A DNA stretch of 64,000 bases from Bradyrhizobium jicamae. Its GTDB lineage: Bacteria; Pseudomonadota; Alphaproteobacteria; Rhizobiales; Xanthobacteraceae. Below, in pieces: positions 54,640-63,961 of this stretch. Each line of letters starts with the position of its first letter. The first letter of the stretch is position 1. The translations under genes and the position numbers were made by a program. Under the pieces are notes generated by a model. The model was not told the origin of the DNA, did no database searches, and saw only the letters and a list, made by a program, of their open reading frames with translations. The stretch spans positions 57,662 to 121,661 of the forward strand of contig NZ_LLXZ01000071.1 of assembly GCF_001440395.1 (NCBI RefSeq), read 5' to 3'.

Positions 54640-55887
54640 ATGGATAGCAAAGCGCCAGAGCAAGACGCGTCGGCCAGGCCGCTCAAGCCGGAGCGGGTTG
54701 CGCTCAACGTGCTGGCGCTGTGCTTTACGCTGGCGCTGCTCGGCCGCGGGCTCGGCGAGAGCTTTACGGTTTTCCTGAAGCCGATCGCGGAGAATTTCGG
54801 CTGGGACCGTGCGGAAGTGGTCTCGGTCTATTCGCTGACCTGGCTGGCGGGCGGGCTGATGGCCCCGGTGGTCGGCCGGCTGTTCGATCGTTACGGCCCG
54901 CGCACCGTCTATTCCCTCGGGCTACTGCTGCTCGGCGGCGCGTTTCTGGGGGCCTCTCACGCGCAGGCGCTGTGGCAATTGCAGTTGAGCACCGGGCTCG
55001 CCGTCGGGATCGGCATCGCCTTCATCGGAAACGTGCCGAACTCGATCCTGCTCGGCCGCTGGTTCGGCCCGCGGCTGCCTACCGCGATGGCGATCGTCTA
55101 TTCCGCAACCGGCGCCGGCGTTCTGGTGCTGCTGCCGGCGTCGCAACTCCTGATCGATTACGTCGGCTGGCGCGGCGCCCACCAGATTTTCGGCATCATC
55201 ACGCTGTGCCTGCTGGTGCCGTTGCTGCTGTTGCCATGGCGGCTGTTCGCCACGGGCTCGCCGCACGTCACCAGGAAAGCCGATCCGGATCTTGTTGACG
55301 ACGGCTGGACGCTCGCCAGCGCGATGCGCCACCACGCGTTCTGGGCGCTGTTCTCGACCTTCTTCTTCACCGCCGTCGGCATGTACGCGATCTCGGCGCA
55401 GATCGTCGCCTATCTGATCGATGCCGGCTTCCCGCCGCTGCAGGCCGCAACCGCCTGGGGTTTTTCCGGCGTCGTGCTGCTGTTCGGCATGCTGGGCGTG
55501 ACCCAGCTCGACGCGATGATCGGACGCCGGCCGTCGGTATTGCTCAGCTACGCCATCTCGATTCTGGGCATCATCCTGCTCTGGCTGTTGCAGTACTATC
55601 CGAACTTCTGGCTGCTCGGTGCCTTCGTCGTGACCTTCGGCAGCATGATTGGCTCGCGCGGGCCGCTGATCACGGCGACCGCGATGAAGATCTTTCGCGG
55701 CGAGCGCGTCGGCACCATCTTCGGCACGATCGCGATCGGCAGCGGCCTTGGCTCGGGATTGGGCGCGTGGGCCGGCGGCCTGATCCACGACTGGACCCAC
55801 AGCTACAACCCCGTGATCGCGTTCGCGCTGATCGCGGTGGTGCTGGGGATGATCCCGTTTCTGGTCGTCCCGGCGCTCAGACGGTAG
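54640..55887 (+). CDS. MFS transporter (monocarboxylate/OFA-like)
   Basis: The ATG at 54640 gives 415 residues with about twelve hydrophobic helices. Typical MFS strings: FTVFLKPIAENFGWDRAEVV, the loop 2-3 motif GRLFDRYGPRTVY, and TATAMKIFRGERVGTIFG in the second half. The type resembles oxalate/formate or monocarboxylate transporters, not AmpG. Its 3' end overlaps the 3' end of the convergent ampR-like gene by 11 bases. Confidence 0.85.
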   Translation: MDSKAPEQDASARPLKPERVALNVLALCFTLALLGRGLGESFTVFLKPIAENFGWDRAEVVSVYSLTWLAGGLMAPVVGRLFDRYGPRTVYSLGLLLLGGAFLGASHAQALWQLQLSTGLAVGIGIAFIGNVPNSILLGRWFGPRLPTAMAIVYSATGAGVLVLLPASQLLIDYVGWRGAHQIFGIITLCLLVPLLLLPWRLFATGSPHVTRKADPDLVDDGWTLASAMRHHAFWALFSTFFFTAVGMYAISAQIVAYLIDAGFPPLQAATAWGFSGVVLLFGMLGVTQLDAMIGRRPSVLLSYAISILGIILLWLLQYYPNFWLLGAFVVTFGSMIGSRGPLITATAMKIFRGERVGTIFGTIAIGSGLGSGLGAWAGGLIHDWTHSYNPVIAFALIAVVLGMIPFLVVPALRR

Positions 55888-56803
55888 TCAGGTCTCGGCT
55901 CGCTTGCCGGGGGCTGCTGTTTTTTGCTGCGATCGTTTCAAGCAGCCAGTTCTTGAATGAGAGCATGGCCTGTGTCGGTTGCCGGGAGTGCAGCGACGTA
56001 ATCCAGTAATCGCCGAGCGCTACTTCGATCTGAAAAGGGCGTATCAGCCGCCGTCGACGAATCTCGTCCTGAAACAACGCCGGCGGCAACAACGCAACGC
56101 CGAAACCGCGCGCCGCTGCACTGGCGATCGTGATCGATGAATCGAACACCATTCCCTTGGGCACCGGACTCTGCAGTCCCGCCGCGGCAAACCACCGTGG
56201 CCATTCCTCCTGCCGGTAGGAGCGCAGCAGCACCTCGCGCTTGAGATCGGCCGGACGGCTCAGCCTGCGAGCCAGCGACGGCGCGCAGAGCGGGGTAAAT
56301 GGCGCGCCCATCAAGTGGGTCGCATCGGTCCCGTGCCAAAGACCATCGCCAAACCTGATCGCGTAATCGAGGCCCTCACCCGCGATGTCGATACGGTTAT
56401 TGTTGGTGAACAGACGCAGATCGATCCGCGGATGCGCCTTCCTGAAGGCATCGAGCCGCGGCAGCAGCCATCCCGAAGCGAAGGTGCCGACGACGCCGAC
56501 TGCGATGACGTCCTGGTAGTGGCCGTCTTCAAAACGATTGAGCGTTTCGGTGAGCCGGCCGAAGGCCTCGACAATGCTCGGCAGCAGCAACTGCCCTTCA
56601 TCGGTGAGTGCGACCCCGCGGGGTAGCCTGCGAAACAACTGCACGCCAAGCCGGTCCTCCAGCACCTTCACATGCTGGCTGACGGCCGCCTGCGTGACCC
56701 GAAGTTCCAGGCCCGCACGGGTGAAGCTGAGGTTGCGCGCTGTCGCCTCAAAAGCCCGCAGCGCATTGAGCGGAAGGTGCGAAAGCTTCGTCCGGCGCCG
56801 CAT
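55877..56803 (-). CDS. ampR: LysR-family regulator, AmpR type
   Basis: A 308-residue LysR protein. The helix-turn-helix has LSFTRAGLELRVTQAAVSQH, followed by the linker helix and the effector domain from ~residue 92 (VGVVGTFASGWLLPRL). AmpR-type proteins switch a divergent beta-lactamase gene in response to cell-wall fragments. Here a class A bla starts 98 bp away on the other strand, so the naming rests on both sequence and context. GcvA-like function is the alternative. Confidence 0.85.
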   Translation of the reverse strand: MRRRTKLSHLPLNALRAFEATARNLSFTRAGLELRVTQAAVSQHVKVLEDRLGVQLFRRLPRGVALTDEGQLLLPSIVEAFGRLTETLNRFEDGHYQDVIAVGVVGTFASGWLLPRLDAFRKAHPRIDLRLFTNNNRIDIAGEGLDYAIRFGDGLWHGTDATHLMGAPFTPLCAPSLARRLSRPADLKREVLLRSYRQEEWPRWFAAAGLQSPVPKGMVFDSSITIASAAARGFGVALLPPALFQDEIRRRRLIRPFQIEVALGDYWITSLHSRQPTQAMLSFKNWLLETIAAKNSSPRQASRDLTTV

Positions 56804-56901
56804 TGCTAGTCCCTAGTTTTTCTTATGCCTGCCCGCAGAACTGATCGTTTGTCAAGATTACGGCCTGTCGGCACCTTCCTGCACGCAGCAAGGAGAGATT
56901 C

Positions 56902-57801
56902 ATGACGATCACGAGAAGAAGGTTCCAGCTTGGATGCGGCGCAGCGCTGGTAGCGACTGCCTTGAGCGGCCGGCTGAAAACGGTACAGGCATCGCCCTCA
57001 AATCAGCGACTGATCGACGAGATCAAGCGTCTGGAGCGCGAGAGCGGCGGCCGGCTCGGTGTTTGTGTGCTGGACACTGCAACGGGCGCTCGTCACGTCC
57101 ACCGCGGTGACGAACGCTTTCCGATGTGCAGCACCTTCAAGGCGCTGGCGGCCGCCGCGATCCTGGCGCGGGTGGATGCCGGCAAGGAACAATTGACGCG
57201 GCGCGTCACCTTTGAAGCATCTGCACTCGTCACGTACTCGCCCGTTACCGAAAAGCACGCCGGCCGCGACGGCATGACGCTCGCTGAAATTTGCGAGGCG
57301 GCGGTGACGCTGAGCGACAACACGGCCGGCAATCTGCAACTCGCCAGCATTGGTGGACCTTCGGGGCTGACGTCGTTCGCACGGAGTCTCGGCGACCAGA
57401 TCACGCGGTTGGACCGGGATGAGCCCTCGCTCAACGAGGCTTTGCCCGACGATCCCCGCGACACCACAACACCGAATGCCATGGCTTCCAATTTGCAGGC
57501 TCTCGTCGTTGGAACTACGGCGCTGTCGGCGCCATCGCGCGAGCAACTGACAGCATGGCTGGTCGCCAACAAGACCGGCGATACAAGGCTGCGCGCAGGC
57601 CTTCCGAAAGACTGGCGCGTCGGCGACAAGACCGGCACAGGTGCGCGAGGCACGAACAATGACGTCGCCGTGATCTGGCCTCCCGGCAAGGCGCCCATCG
57701 TGATCACGGGCTATCTGACTGGCGCCACCGTTCCTGCCGCGCAGCAAAACGCCATCTGGGCTTCGGTCGCACGGGCGGTCTCGGCCATGGCATCCGGGTA
57801 G
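56902..57801 (+). CDS. bla: Class A beta-lactamase, Tat-exported
   Basis: A 299-residue serine beta-lactamase that hydrolyses beta-lactams in the periplasm. The N-terminus ITRRRFQLGCGAALVATAL is a twin-arginine signal. The active-site Ser is in CSTFKALAAAA (S-x-x-K), then LSDNTAGN (SDN), DEPSLNEALP (omega-loop Glu) and VGDKTGTGARG (KTG). Cys precedes the Ser as in carbapenemases such as KPC, but the partner Cys after KTG is absent. A strong AAGGAG ribosome site is present. It is divergent from the ampR-like gene. Confidence 0.93.
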   Translation: MTITRRRFQLGCGAALVATALSGRLKTVQASPSNQRLIDEIKRLERESGGRLGVCVLDTATGARHVHRGDERFPMCSTFKALAAAAILARVDAGKEQLTRRVTFEASALVTYSPVTEKHAGRDGMTLAEICEAAVTLSDNTAGNLQLASIGGPSGLTSFARSLGDQITRLDRDEPSLNEALPDDPRDTTTPNAMASNLQALVVGTTALSAPSREQLTAWLVANKTGDTRLRAGLPKDWRVGDKTGTGARGTNNDVAVIWPPGKAPIVITGYLTGATVPAAQQNAIWASVARAVSAMASG

Positions 57802-57863
57802 GTCCGAGATGCAGGCAGCATCAGTCGATCGTCCACGGCCCCGTCTTGTCGCGGGCCGCCTGC

Positions 57864-60800
57864 CTAGTTGTTCGGCGGGAGCTCGATCGGGGTGTTCTGC
57901 TTGCCGGTGTTGAATTCCATGATCTTTCGCGTCACGCCCGGAAACATCGCCGAAATCGGATTGACGCGCAGCACTGGCTGGCCGGGCGTGCCGACCACTT
58001 CGTAGGTCACGCCGATCAGGCCCTCATTGCTGCCGCCACCGAGAATTATGCCGAGCACGGGAAGCTGGCCGAACATGTTGTTCAATCCGTACATCGGAAT
58101 GAAGGTGCCGCTCATGCGTACCTGATTGGCGACAGTATCGATGCTGCCTTCGATGGTCGCACCGATCATCGGTCCCTTCACGACACCATCGCGGATCGAC
58201 AGCTGTCCGTTCTGCCGGGTGAACTCGGCTCGCAACGCGGTAAAGGAAACGCCGCTTTGAGTGCCGGTGGAATTGCCCGCGGCCACACGATCGAGCGAAG
58301 CTTCACCCCTGATGGAGAAGTCGCGGACGTTGATCAGACCTTCCTTTGCGCTGGGTTCGACCGTTGGCGGCTCAAGGGCAAGCGACAATTGTCCGCCGAC
58401 CACCTTGGAGTACATGTCGGTGAAGCGGAAGAACGCGCCGGCGTCGTTGGTTTGCAGCACGATGATGTCGCGTCCATGCCCCGCTCCGCGGCCACGCAGA
58501 TCGGCCGTCACGGGCGTATCGCGTCCGACCTTGCCGGAGAGCGTAAAGTTCTTGACGATGCCATTGCGGCGGGAGAACTTGCTGTCGACGCTGCGTAGCG
58601 CCTCGCCGTTGAAGCCCGCGACCGCGCCGAGCTTGATGTCGATGTCGAGGTCGATGTTCCTCGACTTGCTCTTGGGATCGGCGCCCGAGATCGCCGATTT
58701 GAGGAAGCCGCGGCCGTCGAACACGTCGCCGCGCATCATGACCTTGACGACGCCGTCGGCGCCGCGCTCGGCCTTCAAGTTGGTCTTGTCGCCATCCGAC
58801 GGCGCGTAAGTCGGGAAGTTCGCGCTCATCAGGTCGCCGTTCTGGTCGACTTCGAGCGATCCCTTGATCGAAACGCCGCCGCCTTCGACCACGATATCCT
58901 GGAACAGCGTCGACTGTTCCTTCTTCACGACATTGAACGTCGCCTTGCCCGACTTGCCGGGCACCTTGACCCAGCCCGGCAGGATGTTGTCGAGCCGCAG
59001 CGAGGTCAGGTCGGCCTCGATGCCGACGCGGCTGTCGTTCTCGCCGATCTTGCCGACCACCTTGATCGGGATCGAGCCGCTCACGGCGGGTCCGAGATCG
59101 ATCCCGAGCCGAGCGCGGCTGGCATCATCCAGCGTGGCCTGCAGGCGGATATCGGCGTCGCCCTCGCTCGCCTTGCGATAGTCCAGCGAAGCCGCCTGCC
59201 CGTTGATCTTGACGTCGCCCTTGACCTGATAGCCGGCATTGTTGGCCAGCACCTTCAGCGCGTTGGCCTCCAGCTTCTGGTTCATCACGAGCTTGTCGGC
59301 AGCAAAACCACTGAGGTCACCAATCACCGTGTAGGTGGTGTCGGCCTTGGTCATCGAGCCCTTGACCGGCATGCCGAGCGTGATGGTGGCGGCAACGTTT
59401 CCCTTGCTGGCGTTCGGATCGATCAGCGTGCCGGAGAGATCGCTGATCCGGTCGGAGGCCAGAATCTCGGCCGCGGCCGGCACCGGACAATCCACCCTGA
59501 ATTTCACCTTTGATGGAGACGGTTTCGGCGCCATGTCCGGCACCTCGAAGATGAAATCCGAAATGTTGATCTTGCGCCCGGCGGGCGTGTCGGCAATTCC
59601 CTGCCCGATCGTTACCGTTGCGGTGCGGCCGGTAACCCGCGCTTTCAAGTCCGCATCGCGAACCGCCGGCATGTCGTCGACCGGACGCGCCGTCACGCCC
59701 GAGGCGACGATGTTGACGGCCAGGCCATCGTCCGGAATCGGTGGACCCTTGCGCGAGAGATTACGCACCGGCGAATTGACGCCGACTTCGATGCGCTGAA
59801 GCGTGCCGCGCTCGATCCGCTCGATCACCCATTCACGCACTTCGGGCACGATCAGGATCGGCCACATCCGCTTCAGCGCGGATGCCGACATCGGCGTACC
59901 CGCAAAACCAAGCTGCAGGCGGGCCTCGTTGGCATAGTCGATGCTGCCGGTGCCGGCGATGCCGATCTCGCCGTTGCTGATATCGGCCTGGGTGAGCAGC
60001 ACGCGCTTGCGGTCGGTGTCGAACTTCATCCCGATCGAGATGCGGTTGAAGATCAACGGCGGTTCATTGTCGGTGCCGGCCAGCAGAATCGTGCCGCCGC
60101 TAAGGCCGGCCTGCCACTCGGTGGTGGCGCCGTTCGGCGGCTCGAGATGGCCGAGCAGCGTGATCCGATTCGCGCCGGAAACGACCTTGAAGGGCGCGAC
60201 CAGCACACGCCGTCCGGAATCCCACTCGACGCTCATCTCCGCCGAATCGATCGGCATCGGATAATCGGGCGTATCGCTGTCGATGAGATGCCCGGCGCCC
60301 GCCGTGACCTTGCCGCGCAAATAGGTCGGCACGCCATCGCGGCCCAATTCACCCTTCAACTCGCCGGAAAGCGGCAGGTCCGCGCCGTAGGTAAGATCCT
60401 TGACCCGCATCGCCAGCAGGATGTTGGCTGCCGGCACCTTGTCGGCGCGAAGATCGACCGAGCGCACGCCGTTCTGCGGCGGCCCGACCACGACCTTCAG
60501 CGACCATGGACGCGCGCCCTCCTCGCCAAGGCTCACTGCGACCCCGCCGCCGCTCGGGCGGCGCATGCTGAGGCTGATATTGTCGAACGTCCACTTGTTC
60601 CCGCGCTGCTGATCATCGACGACGAGATTGCCGTTCTTGAGGCCGATCTCGTTCAGATTCTGCCCGTCGAGACCGGTCAGGCTGAGGCTGTCGAGCCAGT
60701 CGAGGCCGGCCAGCAATCCGTTCTGCGTCGGATCGGGCGCCATCGCCGGCGCACCTGGGGCGGGCGCAGGCGCCGCGCGGGGGAATGTCGGCGCCATGCC

Positions 60801-61442
60801 GGCATCGCGCTTGGAGGCAACGCCCGTCGCCAGCGGCTTGGCGGTGTCGCCGGCGGACACCGTCACCTGACCGTCCGGCGTGATTCGTACCGCGAGTTCG
60901 GCGTCGACCAGATTGAGGCTTTCGGCGCGCAGCCGGCCCATCAGCAGCGCCGTGCCTGAAAGTTTCACCTCGGCCTTCGGGGCGGTGGCGACAACGACCT
61001 GATCGCGGTCGCGGACCACGATGTCACGGATGCGCACCGCTATGCGAATCCGTCCGGCGCGCTCGATCTGCGTACCGCCGACCGCAACCGTATTGCCGTG
61101 GCCGATATTTTCCTCGATCGCGGCCGCGAGCCAGGGCGTCGCGATATCGAGATTGATGGGCCCGGCGCCAAGCCGCCACCACAGCCCGCCGAAGCAGCCG
61201 ATGAAAATCACCGCCAGCACGGCGATCACGATCGCCAGGCGCTTGACCCAGCGTTCGCCGCTCATCCACCGCCGCAGCGCTGAGAACCTGTCGCCGGCAC
61301 GGTGAAATCCGGAATCGGAACGCGACAGCAGGCGCCGCGCGCGGTAGCCGGCGGCTTCGTCCTGCTCCCAGCCCGCTGCGTCATCCCATTGCTGGGTCTC
61401 GGCACGCGGATTCGACCCCTTTGGCGAAGTATTCCTAGCCAT
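57864..61442 (-). CDS. Large AsmA-like / DUF3971 envelope protein
   Basis: From the ATG at 61442 (GAGAGG ribosome site) 1192 residues; the frame extends to 61646. A single membrane helix at ~70-90 (VKRLAIVIAVLAVIFIGCFG) anchors a long periplasmic part rich in beta strands. The middle contains the DUF3971 region (VPEVREWVIERIERGTLQRI) and the end an AsmA-type C-terminal domain (VRMSGTFIPMYGLNNMFGQ). Such TamB/AsmA/YhdP proteins carry lipid between membranes. It is divergent from bcp. Confidence 0.85.
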   Translation of the reverse strand: MARNTSPKGSNPRAETQQWDDAAGWEQDEAAGYRARRLLSRSDSGFHRAGDRFSALRRWMSGERWVKRLAIVIAVLAVIFIGCFGGLWWRLGAGPINLDIATPWLAAAIEENIGHGNTVAVGGTQIERAGRIRIAVRIRDIVVRDRDQVVVATAPKAEVKLSGTALLMGRLRAESLNLVDAELAVRITPDGQVTVSAGDTAKPLATGVASKRDAGMAPTFPRAAPAPAPGAPAMAPDPTQNGLLAGLDWLDSLSLTGLDGQNLNEIGLKNGNLVVDDQQRGNKWTFDNISLSMRRPSGGGVAVSLGEEGARPWSLKVVVGPPQNGVRSVDLRADKVPAANILLAMRVKDLTYGADLPLSGELKGELGRDGVPTYLRGKVTAGAGHLIDSDTPDYPMPIDSAEMSVEWDSGRRVLVAPFKVVSGANRITLLGHLEPPNGATTEWQAGLSGGTILLAGTDNEPPLIFNRISIGMKFDTDRKRVLLTQADISNGEIGIAGTGSIDYANEARLQLGFAGTPMSASALKRMWPILIVPEVREWVIERIERGTLQRIEVGVNSPVRNLSRKGPPIPDDGLAVNIVASGVTARPVDDMPAVRDADLKARVTGRTATVTIGQGIADTPAGRKINISDFIFEVPDMAPKPSPSKVKFRVDCPVPAAAEILASDRISDLSGTLIDPNASKGNVAATITLGMPVKGSMTKADTTYTVIGDLSGFAADKLVMNQKLEANALKVLANNAGYQVKGDVKINGQAASLDYRKASEGDADIRLQATLDDASRARLGIDLGPAVSGSIPIKVVGKIGENDSRVGIEADLTSLRLDNILPGWVKVPGKSGKATFNVVKKEQSTLFQDIVVEGGGVSIKGSLEVDQNGDLMSANFPTYAPSDGDKTNLKAERGADGVVKVMMRGDVFDGRGFLKSAISGADPKSKSRNIDLDIDIKLGAVAGFNGEALRSVDSKFSRRNGIVKNFTLSGKVGRDTPVTADLRGRGAGHGRDIIVLQTNDAGAFFRFTDMYSKVVGGQLSLALEPPTVEPSAKEGLINVRDFSIRGEASLDRVAAGNSTGTQSGVSFTALRAEFTRQNGQLSIRDGVVKGPMIGATIEGSIDTVANQVRMSGTFIPMYGLNNMFGQLPVLGIILGGGSNEGLIGVTYEVVGTPGQPVLRVNPISAMFPGVTRKIMEFNTGKQNTPIELPPNN

Positions 61443-61739
61443 TGCCTCTCGGTGCCGGCGCTGAGGTTGATCGCCGCCAAGGTCACGCTCTTCGATCTGT
61501 ATCGAGCGCTCCTGTGCCGGCATCGCTGCCAATCCTCGATTAATACTGTTACTCGTGGTCGGACCCAAGGACTGATTGGGCGGCCCCATCGACGAGCGGA
61601 CGGGTGTAGCGTCGAATTCCTTGTAACCATACTCCGGGGTCATCAAAGTTGCCCAGCAGCCGGAGCGAATCCGACGGCCAAAGGCGAGACCCGCAATACC
61701 CTAATGGTTGATCTGCGGAAAGCGACGAAAGGAAGGCGT

Positions 61740-62501
61740 ATGTCCAAGAAAACGCGCATGAAATCCTCCAAGCCATCCTCCCAAAGCCGCAAGACGCCCG
61801 CTCGAAAACCATCCGCAGCCAAGGCCGCCCGCAAGCCGGCCCGCCCCGCCGCCGCGGCATCGGCCAAAAAGCCTGCCGCCAAGGTAGCGCCCAAGGCCGC
61901 CAAACCCGCCGCCAAGGAAACTGTCAAAAAACCGGCCAAGGCCGCCAAAACCGCATCAACCAAATCGTCGCACAAGCCGACACCTAAACAGTTAATAAAA
62001 TCCGACCTATCGGATACACCCAAACCGGCTACCGGAACCGGGCTGGCCGAGGGCGCCCCGGCGCCCGCCTTCAGCCTGCCGCGGGATGGCGGCGGCAGCG
62101 CGTCGCTGGCCGACTATGCGGGAAGGAAACTGGTGCTATTTTTCTACCCCCGCGCCGACACCCCCGGCTGCACCCGCGAGGCGATCGACTTCACCCGACT
62201 CAGCAGCGCGTTCGCCGATGCAGGCGCCGCGGTGCTTGGCATCTCCGCCGACACCGTAAAGGCCCAGGAATCCTTTCGCGACAAGCACCAGCTTTCGGTT
62301 CCTCTGATCTCGGATGAGCAGCATGACATGCTGGAGGCGTATGGCGCCTGGGGCGAAAAATCGATGTATGGCAGGACCTTCATGGGAATTATTCGCACCA
62401 CGGTTCTGATCGGCGCCGACGGGCGGATCGCCAGGATCTGGCGCAATGTCCGGGTCGACGGCCATGCCGACGAAGTGCTGGCCGCGGCTCTGGCCATCTG
62501 A
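61740..62501 (+). CDS. bcp: Bcp/PrxQ peroxiredoxin with N-terminal H1-like extension
   Basis: The ATG at 61740 has AAAGGAAGG before it and gives 253 residues. Residues 1-100 are K/A/P/S-rich (KPAAKVAPKAAKPAAKE), like histone H1 tails. The Bcp domain follows from ~103 (GLAEGAPAPAFSLPRDGGG), with the peroxidatic Cys in PRADTPGCTREAIDF. The resolving Cys five residues later, present in E. coli Bcp, is missing, so it should be 1-Cys type. It removes peroxides with thiol reductants. The H1-like tail may place it on DNA. Confidence 0.92.
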   Translation: MSKKTRMKSSKPSSQSRKTPARKPSAAKAARKPARPAAAASAKKPAAKVAPKAAKPAAKETVKKPAKAAKTASTKSSHKPTPKQLIKSDLSDTPKPATGTGLAEGAPAPAFSLPRDGGGSASLADYAGRKLVLFFYPRADTPGCTREAIDFTRLSSAFADAGAAVLGISADTVKAQESFRDKHQLSVPLISDEQHDMLEAYGAWGEKSMYGRTFMGIIRTTVLIGADGRIARIWRNVRVDGHADEVLAAALAI

Positions 62502-62602
62502 TGTGCCAGTTCCCATTTTCCAAAAATTAACCATGAGAGGGTCAAATCGGCCCCGCAAATTGAGCCGTACGGAACTTGTCTCCGACCGGCGCGGGAGTGC
62601 CG

Positions 62603-63961
62603 ATGTCGTACCGTTCCGGTCATTATTCCGATCACCACCACCCTCATGACCATGGCCGTACGCCGCCGCGCCGGCCCGCGCCCCAGGCGGCAAGGGCCGC
62701 CGCCGCAGCCCTCGATGGCAATGGCTATGCCATCGTCCATGCCGGCAAGCAGGTCCGCTTCGGGCCGGTGGTATTCTGGATCGTGGTCGGTACGATCGTC
62801 CTGCTCGGCATGTGGTCGGCGGCGACCGCTACTTATTTCGCCTTTCGCGACGACGTCCTGACCCGGCTGATCGCCCGCCAGGCCGAGATGCAATACGCCT
62901 ATGAAGACCGCATCGCGGAGCTGCGTGCCAAGGTTGACCGCACCACCAGCCGACAGTTGCTCGATCAGGAACAGTTCGACCAGAAGCTCGACCAGATCAT
63001 GCGCCGCCAGACTGCGCTCGAATCGCGTGCGACTGCGCTCGGCGCTATGCCGGATGCTGCAGCGACCGGTTCGGTTCGGCCGCCGGCCCGCGGCGCCGCC
63101 GTGGAGCCCCCCGCTTCCGGCCCCCTGAAACCCTCCCCGATCAGCGACACCGTGATCTTCGTCGCGCCGCCGGATCGCGAAGCGCGACTGGAATCGCGCA
63201 CGCCGATTATCGCCAAGCCGCAGCCAAATCAGTTTGCCAAGGTTCAAGGTGTCGACAACGTGCTGGTCCGCCTGCAGACCTCGCTCGATTCCGTCGAGCG
63301 GCGCCAGATGGCGGCGCTGAGCGCGGTCGAGGACAGCATGGAATCGCGCGTCCGCCGCATGCGCGGCGTGTTCACCGATCTCGGCCTCGACATGGCGCAA
63401 CTCGAAGCGGCAACACCGCGTTCGGCGATCGGCGGCCCGTTCGTACCGGTGAAGCTGCCGGCCGACGCCGGCGCATTCGAACGCCAGCTCAACCGCATCA
63501 ACCTCACCCGCGTCCAGATGCAGCGCCTCAACGCGACGCTGGCGCTGGTGCCCTACCGCAAGCCTGTCGTCGGCGAGGTCGAATTCACGTCTGGCTTCGG
63601 CGTGCGCAGCGATCCCTTCCTTGGCCGCCCGGCCATGCATACCGGGCTGGATTTCCGCGCCGCCACCGGCGATCCCGTGCGCGTCACCGCGAACGGGAAG
63701 GTCGTATCGTCGGGATGGATGGGCGGTTACGGCCGCATGGTGGAGGTCGATCACGGCAACGGCTTGTCGACCCGTTACGGCCATCTGTCGGAGATTCACG
63801 TCAGGGTCGGCGACGTCGTCAAGATCGGTCAGGTGATCGGCGCGGTCGGTTCGACCGGCCGCTCCACGGGTCCGCATCTGCATTATGAAACGCGGATCGA
63901 CGGCGATGCAGTCGATCCGCAGAAGTTTTTGCGCGCCGGCGTGCGACTAAGCGCAGGATAG
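62603..63961 (+). CDS. M23-family peptidase (LytM/NlpD-like)
   Basis: A 452-residue inner-membrane-anchored protein. The N-terminal ~45 residues are H/P/R/A-rich. A membrane helix sits at ~55-80 (VVFWIVVGTIVLLGMWSA), a coiled coil at ~90-140 (QLLDQEQFDQKLDQIMRRQ) and Pro-rich linkers follow. The LytM domain begins at ~330: SGFGVRSDPFLGRPAMHTGLDF gives H and D ligands in two parts and HLHYETR the second His. All zinc ligands are present, so it may cut peptidoglycan cross-bridges or activate an amidase. It is 101 bp after bcp. Confidence 0.92.
   Translation: MSYRSGHYSDHHHPHDHGRTPPRRPAPQAARAAAAALDGNGYAIVHAGKQVRFGPVVFWIVVGTIVLLGMWSAATATYFAFRDDVLTRLIARQAEMQYAYEDRIAELRAKVDRTTSRQLLDQEQFDQKLDQIMRRQTALESRATALGAMPDAAATGSVRPPARGAAVEPPASGPLKPSPISDTVIFVAPPDREARLESRTPIIAKPQPNQFAKVQGVDNVLVRLQTSLDSVERRQMAALSAVEDSMESRVRRMRGVFTDLGLDMAQLEAATPRSAIGGPFVPVKLPADAGAFERQLNRINLTRVQMQRLNATLALVPYRKPVVGEVEFTSGFGVRSDPFLGRPAMHTGLDFRAATGDPVRVTANGKVVSSGWMGGYGRMVEVDHGNGLSTRYGHLSEIHVRVGDVVKIGQVIGAVGSTGRSTGPHLHYETRIDGDAVDPQKFLRAGVRLSAG

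Noticed and set aside
54640..55887. MFS transporter as AmpG muropeptide permease
   Set aside because: Its motifs resemble monocarboxylate or oxalate/formate transporters; the ampR neighbour alone is not enough.
56902..57801. Possible KPC-type carbapenemase
   Set aside because: The Cys after KTG needed for the diagnostic disulfide is missing, so only a general class A call is made.
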